A stretch of DNA of 17,407 bases from Pseudomonadota bacterium. GTDB taxonomy: Bacteria > Pseudomonadota > Alphaproteobacteria > Rhizobiales > Rhizobiaceae. The notes under the pieces are model-generated. The model had not been told where the DNA came from, did no database searches, and saw nothing but the letters and a program-made list of their open reading frames with translations. The DNA lies in the NCBI GenBank assembly GCA_003242525.1, contig QGUU01000006.1, positions 1-17,407 of the forward strand. Reading direction: 5' to 3'. The position numbers and the translations under genes are program-made. How positions within the stretch are numbered: position 1 is the stretch's first letter; each line of letters begins with the position of its first letter. Positions 6,315 through 14,075 of the stretch are shown here, one piece after another.

Positions 6315-7727
6315 CTACTCCCACTGGCCGTGGAAGGCGCCCTTGTCATCGATTCTTTCGAAACCGTGCGCCCCGAAGAAATCGCGTTGGGCCTGGATCA
6401 GGTTGGAAGTGCCGCGGCCTTGCCGGTAGGCATCGAAATAGCCAAGTGCCGAGGCAAGCGCCGGAACGGGCAGGCCGGCCAGGGCCGCGCGGGCGACTAT
6501 GCGGCGCAAGGAGGAATGCGATTCTTTCATCAGCGCGACGAAGGCCGGAGCCATCAAAAGATTTTCCTCTGCGCCGCCGCTGGCAAGGGCCTCGGCCATG
6601 GTGTCCAGCATGGCAGAACGAATGATGCAACCTGCCCGCCATATCTTCGCTATTGTTGGCATGGGCAGGTTCCAGCCGAACTCGCGCGACGCCCCCGCCA
6701 TGATTGCAAAGCCCTGAGCGTAGGCGGCAATCTTGCCTGCGAGCAGGGCAAACTCCAAATCTGCGAGCAGCGCCTCGCGTCCACCGCCGATCCTCTCGGT
6801 CGGAAGGTCATGATACATTTTTTCGGCCTCAAGCCGCTCGCCCTTGAACGAGGAGAGCACGCGCGCCGCCACGGCCGCCTCGATTGTCGTGGCCGGCACG
6901 CCGAGTTGCTGTGCCTCTATGGCCGACCACTTGCCGGTTCCCTTTTGTCCGGCGCGATCCAGGATCATGTCCACCATCGGCCTGCCTGTCTTCGGGTCGT
7001 CCGCGGCAAGAACCTTGGCGGTGATTTCGATGAGATAGGAGTTCAGGCGGCCTTCATTCCAGTGGGCGAAGACGGGCGCGATCTCCTTCGCTTCCATGCC
7101 GAGCCCATCACGCAATATGCCGTAGATTTCGGCGATCATCTGCATATCGGCATATTCGATGCCGTTGTGGATGGTCTTCACGAAGTGTCCGGCCCCATCG
7201 GGGCCGAGCCACGCCGCACAGGGCTCTCCCCTGAAACGAGCGGCAATCGCAGCAAGGACGGGTTCGACGCGCTTCCAGCTTTCCTCCGTGCCGCCGACCA
7301 TGATGGAGGGACCGTGGCGCGCACCCTCTTCACCGCCGGACACGCCCATGCCGATGAAAGTCAGGCCGGACCCTTCCAATTCCTTGAAACGTCGCACCGT
7401 GTCGTGGAAGTTGGCGTTGCCGGCGTCGATTACGATATCATTGGGCTGCAATTTGCGGCGAAGCGCTGCGATTTGCTCATCCACCGGGGTTCCAGCCGCC
7501 ACCATGATAATGACCGGGCGCGGCGGGCGGATGGCTTGCGCCAGTTCATCAAGGTCGCGGCATGGCACAATACGCTCGGCAAGCTGACCCGCGCCCGCCC
7601 TGAACTCGTCCACCCGCGAGACCGTGCGGTTGAACACCGCGATGGAGTGGCCCTTTTCGGCAATGTTGAGCGCAAGGTTCGAGCCCATCGTGCCAAGGCC
7701 GATCAGACCGATTTCCGCTTTGTCCAT
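6315..7727 (-). CDS. gnd: 6-phosphogluconate dehydrogenase, decarboxylating
   Basis: The enzyme converts 6-phosphogluconate and NADP+ to ribulose 5-phosphate, CO2 and NADPH in the oxidative pentose phosphate pathway. The 470-residue protein matches the long form (about 468 residues in E. coli). It has the Rossmann motif GLIGLGTMG (7-15), the substrate segment GVSGGEEGAR (128-137) and the catalytic block KTIHNGIEYADM (184-195), where Lys184 and Glu191 correspond to the catalytic Lys183 and Glu190 of other family members. KGTGKWSAIEAQQLGVP lies in the helical domain. The start is ATG at 7727, with GAGGG at 7740-7736; a 24-residue upstream extension is rejected because it has neither a ribosome site nor family similarity. 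The gene converges on the ABC operon. No glucose-6-phosphate dehydrogenase or lactonase gene is beside it, so this copy may serve the sugar locus rather than the main pathway; NADP versus NAD use was not resolved. Confidence 0.95.
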   Translation of the reverse strand: MDKAEIGLIGLGTMGSNLALNIAEKGHSIAVFNRTVSRVDEFRAGAGQLAERIVPCRDLDELAQAIRPPRPVIIMVAAGTPVDEQIAALRRKLQPNDIVIDAGNANFHDTVRRFKELEGSGLTFIGMGVSGGEEGARHGPSIMVGGTEESWKRVEPVLAAIAARFRGEPCAAWLGPDGAGHFVKTIHNGIEYADMQMIAEIYGILRDGLGMEAKEIAPVFAHWNEGRLNSYLIEITAKVLAADDPKTGRPMVDMILDRAGQKGTGKWSAIEAQQLGVPATTIEAAVAARVLSSFKGERLEAEKMYHDLPTERIGGGREALLADLEFALLAGKIAAYAQGFAIMAGASREFGWNLPMPTIAKIWRAGCIIRSAMLDTMAEALASGGAEENLLMAPAFVALMKESHSSLRRIVARAALAGLPVPALASALGYFDAYRQGRGTSNLIQAQRDFFGAHGFERIDDKGAFHGQWE

Positions 7728-7865
7728 CGTCGTGTCCCTCAATCCGGCGTCGCCCTGGCGGACCGAAACATGATGACACGCGGCTGGCAGGTGCTTCAAC
7801 CGATACGAATGAAGAATCGAGCCAGGGTCTGCCGCGACTCCAGTTTCGACCGCATCATGAGAGGA

Positions 7866-7887
7866 GGCGGGTGGATGGGCACCCGCC
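7866..7887 (-). terminator. Possible hairpin after the copper chaperone gene
   Basis: GGCGGGT (7866-7872) pairs with ACCCGCC (7881-7887) around 8 bases; a competing stem GGCACC/GGTGCC (7878-7895) overlaps it. It lies 44 bases beyond the copper chaperone stop. On the minus strand it is followed by TCCTCTC rather than a clean T-run, so termination is uncertain. Confidence 0.3.
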
Positions 7888-7930
7888 CCGGTGCCAGTGG
7901 TGGCCGGGAGAGATGGGGCTCCTGCTTCGG

Positions 7931-8479
7931 TCAGTGGTGCGAGTGTTCCGAATCTGCCGCGGCTCCGATGCCTTCGACCCGGAATTCGACCGTGACACTT
8001 CCGGCTTTCTCGAAAGTTAGGCTGGCAGGAAAACTTTCACCCTTTGCGAGCGGGCGCTTCAATCCCATAAGCATCAGATGATAGCCGCCGGGCTTCAGCT
8101 CAACCGTGGCGCCTGCAGGGATTTCCAGTCCGCCTTCGACAGGGCGCATGGTCATGACCCCATCCTTGACGGCCATCTCATGGATCTCGGCCTTGTCCGA
8201 AATATCGGATGACACCGAAACCAGGCGGTCGGCACTGCTGCCTTGATTGGTGATGGTCATGTAGCCGCCGGCGACCTGCGCTCCGTGCGGCGTGGCGCGC
8301 GACCAGGGATGGCCGATTTCGAGATCGCCGAACTTGAACTCATGCGCCAGCACGCCATGCGCACCGGCAAATATCAGGGCGAGGGTGAAGACGACGATAC
8401 CCAACCGCGCCTCGAATGAGCGGAAGGGGCGCGCCGAGCGAACGGCCGCACGGCCGGTAACAATTTGCATGATAGACAT
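7931..8479 (-). CDS. Periplasmic copper chaperone, PCu(A)C family
   Basis: This 182-residue exported protein should bind Cu(I) in the periplasm and help load copper into cytochrome oxidase. A hydrophobic segment at residues 26-44 ends in VLA before HEFKFGD, a likely signal peptide cut. The PCu(A)C domain follows: RATPHGAQVAGGYMTI, then the metal site His100-X10-Met111-X22-His134-X-Met136, within KAEIHEMAVKDGVMTMR and GGYHLMLMGL. This fits the family pattern H-X10-M-X21-H-X-M closely, with one extra residue in the second gap. The last residues, SEHSHH, add a His-rich tail. The start is ATG at 8479 with GGAG six bases upstream; a second ATG lies at 8470. It follows the DUF2946-like gene on the same strand after a 92-base gap. 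Confidence 0.92.
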   Translation of the reverse strand: MSIMQIVTGRAAVRSARPFRSFEARLGIVVFTLALIFAGAHGVLAHEFKFGDLEIGHPWSRATPHGAQVAGGYMTITNQGSSADRLVSVSSDISDKAEIHEMAVKDGVMTMRPVEGGLEIPAGATVELKPGGYHLMLMGLKRPLAKGESFPASLTFEKAGSVTVEFRVEGIGAAADSEHSHH

Positions 8480-8571
8480 GGGAATCTCCACGAGGGGGCT
8501 GCGCCTCGAGCGGCAGCCATTCAACCTTGGACAAAGCATCCGTGCAGCGTGGCGACGGACACCGGCTTCGC

Positions 8572-8958
8572 TCAGACAGCAAGCGGAGGGGCGCGCGGAT
8601 TTGCTGTGGAGCGCTCGCGTGCAGCGCGCACCGGCGCTGGCCTGTGGGCCACATAGGCAACGGTTTCGAAGCTGACGCTGAGTGCTGTCGCTGAGGTTGG
8701 CGTGGGCGGGGTGAAGGTGGCGCCAGAGAGAACGCAGCCGGCGTTGCAGCAAGGGGGCAAGGATTGCCGATGGGGATCGCTGCCCGGCAGCGCTTTGGCG
8801 CCGTCCTGCGTGCAAAGCACGTTGCCGAATATGTCGAGTTGGCCAGCCGGGGCGGCGTTTCCCAAGGCGAATGCGCCAAGAAGAGACTGCAGCGCGAGGA
8901 ACCAGGTCGCGACAAGCGCGACAGGAATGCTCCTCGTCCTGTGCCTGAGTATCGGCAA
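8572..8958 (-). CDS. DUF2946-like exported Cys-rich protein, probably copper-related
   Basis: From a TTG at 8958 the product is 128 residues. It has a basic N-terminus and a hydrophobic stretch (residues 11-32, IPVALVATWFLALQSLLGAF), a lone Cys49 in VLCTQDG, then PPCCNAGC (Cys70, Cys71, Cys75) and a basic tail ending RAPPLAV. This layout of signal or anchor helix, VLC motif, CCxxxC and RAPP end resembles DUF2946 proteins, which are often found beside copper genes. The TTG is preferred because GGAGAAGG lies just upstream, whereas the frame farther upstream to an ATG at 9075 encodes an implausible basic extension. Its neighbour is the PCu(A)C chaperone, so a role in handling copper in the periplasm is likely. 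The family call is from memory of the pattern and is moderate. Confidence 0.7.
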   Translation of the reverse strand: MPILRHRTRSIPVALVATWFLALQSLLGAFALGNAAPAGQLDIFGNVLCTQDGAKALPGSDPHRQSLPPCCNAGCVLSGATFTPPTPTSATALSVSFETVAYVAHRPAPVRAARERSTANPRAPPLAV

Positions 8959-9119
8959 CTGCCTTCTCCTCTTCTCCCTTTGCGTAACACGGTGCGCCGT
9001 CACAGCAAAATGCCAAAGCGTGGCTGCGGCAATCTGCTTATGCGGCCGGTCTGCAACCCGCAGGACTTGCTTCATTCAATCGCTTTTCGCCGCGGATCCG
9101 CACCCGGGCGCCGAAGCAA

Positions 9120-9148
9120 TTGACGCAAAAAGCCCTTTTGCCGATAAA
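9120..9148 (+). promoter_or_regulatory. Possible promoter of the dehydratase/reductase genes
   Basis: TTGACG at 9120-9125 and GATAAA at 9143-9148 are separated by 17 bases in the divergent gap 8959-9219. The predicted transcript would begin near 9155, about 65 bases before the dehydratase start. No YTGGTNNNACCAR operator is present in this gap, so these genes may not share the control seen elsewhere. Confidence 0.35.
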
Positions 9149-9219
9149 TGACATTCCCGATAACAGAGCCTGCCACACCGGGGTAAACGTCTGCGGCGCG
9201 GCAGCCCGGAGGGCATATT

Positions 9220-10725
9220 GTGCAGGTCGCAAGAAGCATACTCCTGTCCCCGGCGGACAATGTTGCCGTTGCCAATGGCAGGCTGGAGGCGGGAGCGCCG
9301 CTGCACAATGGTGCATCGGTTGCGGAGCCCATCGAGCCGGGGCACAAGGTGGCCGTTCGGCCCATTGCAGCCGGCGAGCCGGTAGTGAAATATGCGCAGG
9401 CCATCGGCCGCGCCACGCGGGACATCAAGCCTGGCGAGCATGTCCATTCGCACAATCTGGCCTTCAAGGCGGGCCGCCTGCCAGTGGTGCCGCCGGGTGC
9501 AGCCCTGCGCGCGACCGAGGCTGACAAGGCGCGTAGTTTCATGGGTTTCAGACGTGCTGACGGGCGGGCCGGGACGCGCAACTTTGTCGGCATCATTGCA
9601 AGCGTGAATTGTTCCGCAACCGTCTGCCACGCGATCGCAAGCGAAGCCAACAGGCGCCTACTGCCCCAATTTCCCGGCATCGACGGCTTTGTTCCCATCG
9701 TCCACGGACAGGGATGCGGGATGAGCGCCACGGGCGATGGCATGATGGTGCTGCACCGGACGTTGGCCGGATATGCCCGCCATCCCAACTTCGGTGGGGT
9801 CCTGATGGTAGGCCTTGGCTGTGAAGTGAACCAGCTCACGCTCTATGGCCAGAAGGGCGTCGCCGCAGGCAAGCGTCACTTCAACATTCAGGATTCCGGC
9901 GGTTCTCGCAGATCCGTCGAGCGCGCCATGGGCGTATTGGAGGAGATTGCCGAAGAGGTGGGTCATCTCAAGAGGGAACCGATCCCGCTCAGCGAGATCG
10001 TGGTGGGGCTGCAATGTGGTGGCTCCGACGGCATGTCCGGCATTACCGCCAACCCGGCCCTGGGCGCGGCGGTTGACATACTGGCAGATGTGGGTGGCAT
10101 CGGCATCCTCTCCGAGACGACCGAAATTTATGGCGCCGAGCACCTGCTGGCGTCGCGCGCCGCAACGCCTGAGATCGCCGACAAGCTGTACGGGCTCATC
10201 AGGTGGTGGGAGGAGCATGTGGCCAAGCATGGTGCCTCGATCGACAATAATCCCTCGCCCGGCAACAAGCGCGGCGGGCTGACGACCATTCTCGAGAAAT
10301 CCCTTGGGGCGGTTGCAAAGGGCGGATCGACTACCCTGAACGGCGTTTTCAACTATGCCGAGCGGGTGAGCGGGCGAGGCCTCGTCTTCATGGACACGCC
10401 GGGCTACGACCCCGTTTCAGCGACGGGCCAGGTGGCAGGCGGAGCCAATGTCATCGTTTTCACTACGGGTCGCGGTTCCTGCTTCGGCAGCCACCCCACG
10501 CCGTCAATCAAGGTGGCCACCAACTCCGCGCTGTACCACGCGATGGAAGAGGACATGGACCTTGATTGCGGCGTTATCGCCTCGGGCGAAAAAACGGTCG
10601 CGGAAATGGGGCGCGAGATTTTCGAGCTTATCGTCGCGACGGCTTCGGGCAGGAAGACCAAGAGCGAGCTGTTCGGTTATGGCGACAACGAGTTCGTGCC
10701 CTGGCACCTGGGAGCCACGCTCTGA
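9220..10725 (+). CDS. Altronate dehydratase family protein (UxaA-type sugar-acid dehydratase)
   Basis: This 501-residue protein combines an N-terminal SAF-like domain (about residues 1-95) with a full UxaA catalytic region, close to the 495 residues of E. coli altronate dehydratase. Such enzymes remove water from an aldonic or aldaric acid to give a 2-keto-3-deoxy acid and need Fe2+ or a similar metal. Visible family motifs are GFRRADGRAGTRNF (109-122), HGQGCG (162-167), GLGCEVNQ (198-205), DNNPSPGNKRGGLTT and FTTGRGSCFG near the end. The start is GTG at 9220 with GGAGGG at 9208-9213 and a 6-base gap. It is followed 39 bases later by an aldo/keto reductase, so the pair could turn an aldose into a lactone and then dehydrate the acid. 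D-altronate is the classic substrate, but galactarate and other acids are used by relatives, so I leave the symbol blank. Confidence 0.9.
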   Translation: MQVARSILLSPADNVAVANGRLEAGAPLHNGASVAEPIEPGHKVAVRPIAAGEPVVKYAQAIGRATRDIKPGEHVHSHNLAFKAGRLPVVPPGAALRATEADKARSFMGFRRADGRAGTRNFVGIIASVNCSATVCHAIASEANRRLLPQFPGIDGFVPIVHGQGCGMSATGDGMMVLHRTLAGYARHPNFGGVLMVGLGCEVNQLTLYGQKGVAAGKRHFNIQDSGGSRRSVERAMGVLEEIAEEVGHLKREPIPLSEIVVGLQCGGSDGMSGITANPALGAAVDILADVGGIGILSETTEIYGAEHLLASRAATPEIADKLYGLIRWWEEHVAKHGASIDNNPSPGNKRGGLTTILEKSLGAVAKGGSTTLNGVFNYAERVSGRGLVFMDTPGYDPVSATGQVAGGANVIVFTTGRGSCFGSHPTPSIKVATNSALYHAMEEDMDLDCGVIASGEKTVAEMGREIFELIVATASGRKTKSELFGYGDNEFVPWHLGATL

Positions 10726-10764
10726 ACGCACCAAGTCCCTTCTGCGGCCAGACGGGACGGAGAC

Positions 10765-11787
10765 ATGGCCATGAAGAAGCGCCGCATCGGCAGGACCAGG
10801 CTGGAAGTCACGGAGTATGGCTTCGGCGGCGCATCGCTAGGCAATCTTTACGAAGCAGTCTCGCGCGATAACGCCATGGCCGCGCTCGATGCTGCCTGGC
10901 GAGCGGGAATACGCTATTTCGATACCGCCCCGCACTACGGTTTCGGTCTTTCCGAACGTCGCTTTGGCGATTTTCTTTCAGGCCGGCCGCGCGACAGCTA
11001 TGTGCTGTCCACCAAGGTCGGGCGACTCCTGAAACCAGTGCCGGAAGACCAGGTTCCAAAGCTCGGCTTTGTCGATCCGCTGCCGTTCAAGCTGCAATAT
11101 GACTACAGCTATGATGGCATCATGCGCTCGGTGGATTTTAGCCATGCGCGGCTCGGCCTGAACCGCATCGACATACTCTATGTCCACGATATCGGCGTAT
11201 ACACGCACGGCATCGAACTGACCAAGATTCATCTTGCCCAACTGCTAGGCGGCGGGCTGAGGGCGCTGGAAGAGCTGAAATCGGACGGTACGATTTCGGC
11301 CTATGGGCTGGGTGTCAATGAGGTCGAAATATGCCTGAACGTCCTGCGCCGCGCTCCTGTTGACTGCATCCTGCTCGCCGGCCGCTACTCGCTCCTCGAC
11401 CGATCCGCCGAGGCCGAACTGATCCCGCTGTGCCGGGAAGCCGGAACTTCATTGGTGATAGGCGGAGTGTTCAACTCCGGTATACTCGCAACCGGCGCCA
11501 CCGCCGGCGCACATTTCGACTATGGCCCGGCGCCGCAGGACGTGCAGGACAAGGTGCGGGCCATGGAAGGGACAGCCGCCGAGGGCGGGTATCCGCTGGC
11601 AGCCGCTGCCCTGCAATTTCCCCTGGCTGAAGCGACGGTCGCGTCCGTGCTGATCGGTACCGGCAAGGCTTCCAGCCTGGAGAGAAACATGAAGCTCCTG
11701 GAGGCTCCCGTTCCGCAATCGGAATATGAGAAGTACCGCCCGTACACGGTCGTGCAGCCGCCCTTGACGGGAGCAGTGCGGGAATAG
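10765..11787 (+). CDS. Aldo/keto reductase, aldose 1-dehydrogenase-like
   Basis: This 340-residue NAD(P)-dependent TIM-barrel enzyme resembles the L-fucose/D-threo-aldose 1-dehydrogenase and pyridoxal 4-dehydrogenase branch, which oxidises cyclic sugars at C1 to lactones. The catalytic tetrad is present: Asp53 (FDTAPHYG), Tyr58, Lys84 (LSTKVGR) and His141 (VHDIG). The core insert between Lys84 and His141 (LGFVDPLPFKLQYDYSYDG) and the long C-terminal half with LLAGRYSLLD are typical of this branch. Two starts are possible: ATG 10765, and ATG 10771, which has GGAG at 10759-10762 at a better 8-base distance and may be the true one. It is probably co-transcribed with the UxaA-type gene. The substrate is not determined; a reductase role with another sugar is the main alternative. 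Confidence 0.88.
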   Translation: MAMKKRRIGRTRLEVTEYGFGGASLGNLYEAVSRDNAMAALDAAWRAGIRYFDTAPHYGFGLSERRFGDFLSGRPRDSYVLSTKVGRLLKPVPEDQVPKLGFVDPLPFKLQYDYSYDGIMRSVDFSHARLGLNRIDILYVHDIGVYTHGIELTKIHLAQLLGGGLRALEELKSDGTISAYGLGVNEVEICLNVLRRAPVDCILLAGRYSLLDRSAEAELIPLCREAGTSLVIGGVFNSGILATGATAGAHFDYGPAPQDVQDKVRAMEGTAAEGGYPLAAAALQFPLAEATVASVLIGTGKASSLERNMKLLEAPVPQSEYEKYRPYTVVQPPLTGAVRE

Positions 11788-11881
11788 TCGCAGACGGGAT
11801 GCATCTACCTGCCGGAGACGGGACCTTGCCGCTTTTGGAAACGCAGCCCAGCCTCGTTCCAGTCGGGTGGTTGCTGCAGGA

Positions 11882-12733
11882 TCAGGCTGCCTGCCGCCAG
11901 CCTTCCCTGATGTGCCGATAGCCTTCGCGGTAGACCGCCTCGGGACTTTCCGCGAAATCGCGCCAGACCTTGGTGGCGGCAGCGAGATCCTTCAGGCCGC
12001 GGCCGAAGGATTCGATGGTGAGCCAATCGTCATAGCCGCCTTTGCGGATGGCGGCGAAGGTTTCCTTCCAGGGAATGTTGCCCCGCCCCGGCACGCCGCG
12101 GTCGTTCTCCGAAATATGGACGTGGACGATGTTCCTGCGGTTCCTCGTAAAGGCGCCGATCGGGTCGGCCTCTTCGATATTGGCGTGGAACGTGTCGTAC
12201 ATCGCCCTGATATGCGGCCTGTTGATCTCGTCTATGTGAGCGCAGAGAGCGTCCATCGTATTGAAAAGGTAGCATTCGAACCGGTTAAGAGCCTCCAGGC
12301 CGATGGTGACGCCACGCTTGCCGGCATGATCGCCGATGGCGCGTTGGCAGGACAGCGAGCGCTTCAACTCGGCGGCTGTCGGCCCCGTCCCGGAAAACAG
12401 GCCGAGCGTTGAATGCAGCGGGCCCGACAGGGTGGGCGCACCGAGCGCGGCGGCGCAGTCGATCGCCCATTTCATGTAGGCTATGCCTGCCTTGCGCGTG
12501 GCGGCATCGGGCGAAATCAGGTTCATTCCCGGGTCGCCCATGGCCGACACGGCGGTCCGCCCAAGCCCGATGCGGTCGAGGCGTTCGCCAAGTCGTGAAT
12601 AATCGTCCGCAGTACCTTCGAAGATCGGGATTTCAACACCATCGAACCCCGCCGCCTTGATGTCCTTCAAAAGCGGTTCGTGTTTCTTCGTCACCTTCGT
12701 GGTCCAGAGGAACATGCACATGCCGATCTTCAC
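11882..12733 (-). CDS. Sugar epimerase/isomerase, D-tagatose 3-epimerase-like (TIM barrel)
   Basis: This 283-residue AP-endonuclease-2-type TIM barrel should move a keto/hydroxyl group or invert a carbon of a ketose. The metal ligands line up with D-tagatose 3-epimerase (E152, D185, H211, E246): Glu147 (GLEALNRFE), Asp180 (YDTFHANIEE), His206 (HVHISEN) and Glu241 (TIESFG), all at a constant offset of five. The substrate residues E158, H188 and R217 match Glu153, His183 and Arg212. All this supports an active metal-dependent ketose epimerase. The start is GTG at 12733, preceded by GGAGGA at a good distance; a 27-residue upstream extension is rejected as unrelated to the fold. It is the last gene of the leftward set, 123 bases after the dehydrogenase gene, and converges on the aldo/keto reductase. 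The sugar is unknown. Confidence 0.9.
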   Translation of the reverse strand: MKIGMCMFLWTTKVTKKHEPLLKDIKAAGFDGVEIPIFEGTADDYSRLGERLDRIGLGRTAVSAMGDPGMNLISPDAATRKAGIAYMKWAIDCAAALGAPTLSGPLHSTLGLFSGTGPTAAELKRSLSCQRAIGDHAGKRGVTIGLEALNRFECYLFNTMDALCAHIDEINRPHIRAMYDTFHANIEEADPIGAFTRNRRNIVHVHISENDRGVPGRGNIPWKETFAAIRKGGYDDWLTIESFGRGLKDLAAATKVWRDFAESPEAVYREGYRHIREGWRQAA

Positions 12734-12751
12734 TGCTTTCCTCCAGCTTTC

Positions 12752-12776
12752 TGAGGCGGGTACTTGCGCCGCCTCA
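12752..12776 (-). repeat. Hairpin between dehydrogenase and epimerase genes
   Basis: TGAGGCGG (12752-12759) and CCGCCTCA (12769-12776) form an 8-bp perfect stem with a 9-base loop in the 123-base gap between two genes of the leftward operon. No T-tract follows on either strand. It may be an mRNA processing or stabilising element, or a weak attenuator; it ends about 10 bases before the epimerase ribosome site. Confidence 0.35.
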
Positions 12777-12856
12777 CATGAGGGACGGGCCGGCTTCCTG
12801 CCTGCATGGCGCAAGTGCGGCGAGAGCTGTCGACATCCTGCAGGGGCCCCCGCTTC

Positions 12857-14044
12857 CTACAATTTCATCCAGGCCCCGTTCTTCTTCGAGGACTTCACGC
12901 AGGCCTCGACAAAGGCAACGCCTTCCACGCCGTCCTGAACAGTCGGGAAGATCACCTCCTTGCCGGGCTTGCCGCCCTTTCGGCGCGCGGCCCGGATCGC
13001 GCGTGCGGCTTCCTGATAGATGTTGGCGAAGCCTTCCAGATAGCCTTCCGGATGGCCCGACGGCACCCGGGTTACGCGCGCGGCGACGGGCATGGCGCCG
13101 GCGCCGGCACGGGTCAGCAATTGCTTCGGTTGGCCGTAAGGCGTGTACCAGAGATAGTTCGGGTCGGCCTGTGTCCATTCCAGCCCGCCTTTGGTGCCGT
13201 AGATGCGCAGCTTCAGACCATTCTCGTGGCCGGGCGCTACCTGGCTCGCCCAGATCATGCCCTTGGCGGCCGGTGCATTTCCCTTGGCCTTGAAGCGGAG
13301 CAGCACATGGGCATTGTCGTCGAGAACCCGGCCGGCGACGAAGGAATCGATGTCGGCAGAGAGTGAATCGAGTTCGAGGCCAGATACGAAGCGGGCGAGA
13401 TTGTAGGCATGGGTGCCGATGTCCCCCAGCGCGCCGCCCACGCCGGCCTGCTTCGGGTCCACGCGCCAGGAGGCCTGCTTCTGCCCCGTATTTTCTATGG
13501 CCTCCGTCAGCCAGTCCTGCGGATATTCGGCCTGCACGACGCGAATGTCGCCGAGCTGGCCCCTGGCAACCATTTCCCTCGCCTGGCGGACCATGGGGTA
13601 GCCGGTGTAGTTGTGCGTGAGAACAAACACCTTGCCGGTCTTTTCCACCAGTGCCGCCAGCTTCTTCGCGTCAGCCAGGTTGGAGGCCAGTGGCTTGTCG
13701 CAAATGACATGGATGCCTGCCTCGAGGAACGCCCTGGCGGCAGGGTAGTGGACGTTATTTGGCGTGACGATGGCTACCGCCTCGATGCCGTCGGGCCGCT
13801 TGGCCTCGGCCTTTGCCATCTCGGCAAAGGAGCCGTAGCTGCGATCCGGGTCAAGGCCGAGTTCGGCGGCCGAAGCCTTCGCGCGCTCAGGGTTCGAGGA
13901 CAGGGCCCCGGCAACGAGCTGGAATTCGCCATCCATGCGTGCGGCGATGCGATGGACGGCGCCTATGAAAGCGCCCTGCCCACCGCCCACCATGCCCAGC
14001 CGTATCGGACCCTCTCCGGATTCCACCTTCCTGCCGCTGACCAT
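12857..14044 (-). CDS. Gfo/Idh/MocA family NAD(P)-dependent sugar dehydrogenase
   Basis: This 395-residue oxidoreductase should oxidise a hydroxyl of a sugar, glycoside or cyclitol to a ketone, or the reverse. The Rossmann region is LGMVGGGQGAFIG (16-28), followed by TPNNVHY (94-100). The catalytic Lys lies in CDKPLASN (Lys117; the family usually has EKP, here DKP), and the second active-site block is GGALGDIGTHAYNLARF with His212. The start is ATG at 14044 with GGGAGGAA upstream; the 8-residue extension to another ATG at 14068 overlaps that ribosome site. It lies 31 bases after the TIM-barrel gene. In the E. coli ycj locus a dehydrogenase of this family (YcjS) makes 3-keto-glucosides that a neighbouring TIM-barrel epimerase (YcjR) acts on, so the same logic may apply here. 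Inositol dehydrogenase-like activity is the alternative. Confidence 0.93.
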   Translation of the reverse strand: MVSGRKVESGEGPIRLGMVGGGQGAFIGAVHRIAARMDGEFQLVAGALSSNPERAKASAAELGLDPDRSYGSFAEMAKAEAKRPDGIEAVAIVTPNNVHYPAARAFLEAGIHVICDKPLASNLADAKKLAALVEKTGKVFVLTHNYTGYPMVRQAREMVARGQLGDIRVVQAEYPQDWLTEAIENTGQKQASWRVDPKQAGVGGALGDIGTHAYNLARFVSGLELDSLSADIDSFVAGRVLDDNAHVLLRFKAKGNAPAAKGMIWASQVAPGHENGLKLRIYGTKGGLEWTQADPNYLWYTPYGQPKQLLTRAGAGAMPVAARVTRVPSGHPEGYLEGFANIYQEAARAIRAARRKGGKPGKEVIFPTVQDGVEGVAFVEACVKSSKKNGAWMKL

Positions 14045-14075
14045 CCTGTTCCTCCCTGAACTTTGCACCCACGGA

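Noticed and set aside
6312..8081. 589-residue plus-strand open frame across gnd and the copper chaperone
   Set aside because: It is antisense to two genes with clear family motifs, lacks a ribosome site and recognisable domains, and arises from high GC content.
8340..8990. 216-residue minus-strand frame overlapping the DUF2946-like gene
   Set aside because: It is in a different frame from both copper genes, is Arg/Pro/Ser-rich, and the alternative frame has a signal-like helix, the CCxxxC motif and a good ribosome site.
11788..11881. Terminator in the convergent gap between the aldo/keto reductase and epimerase genes
   Set aside because: No stem with a T-run is visible on either strand in these 94 bases.
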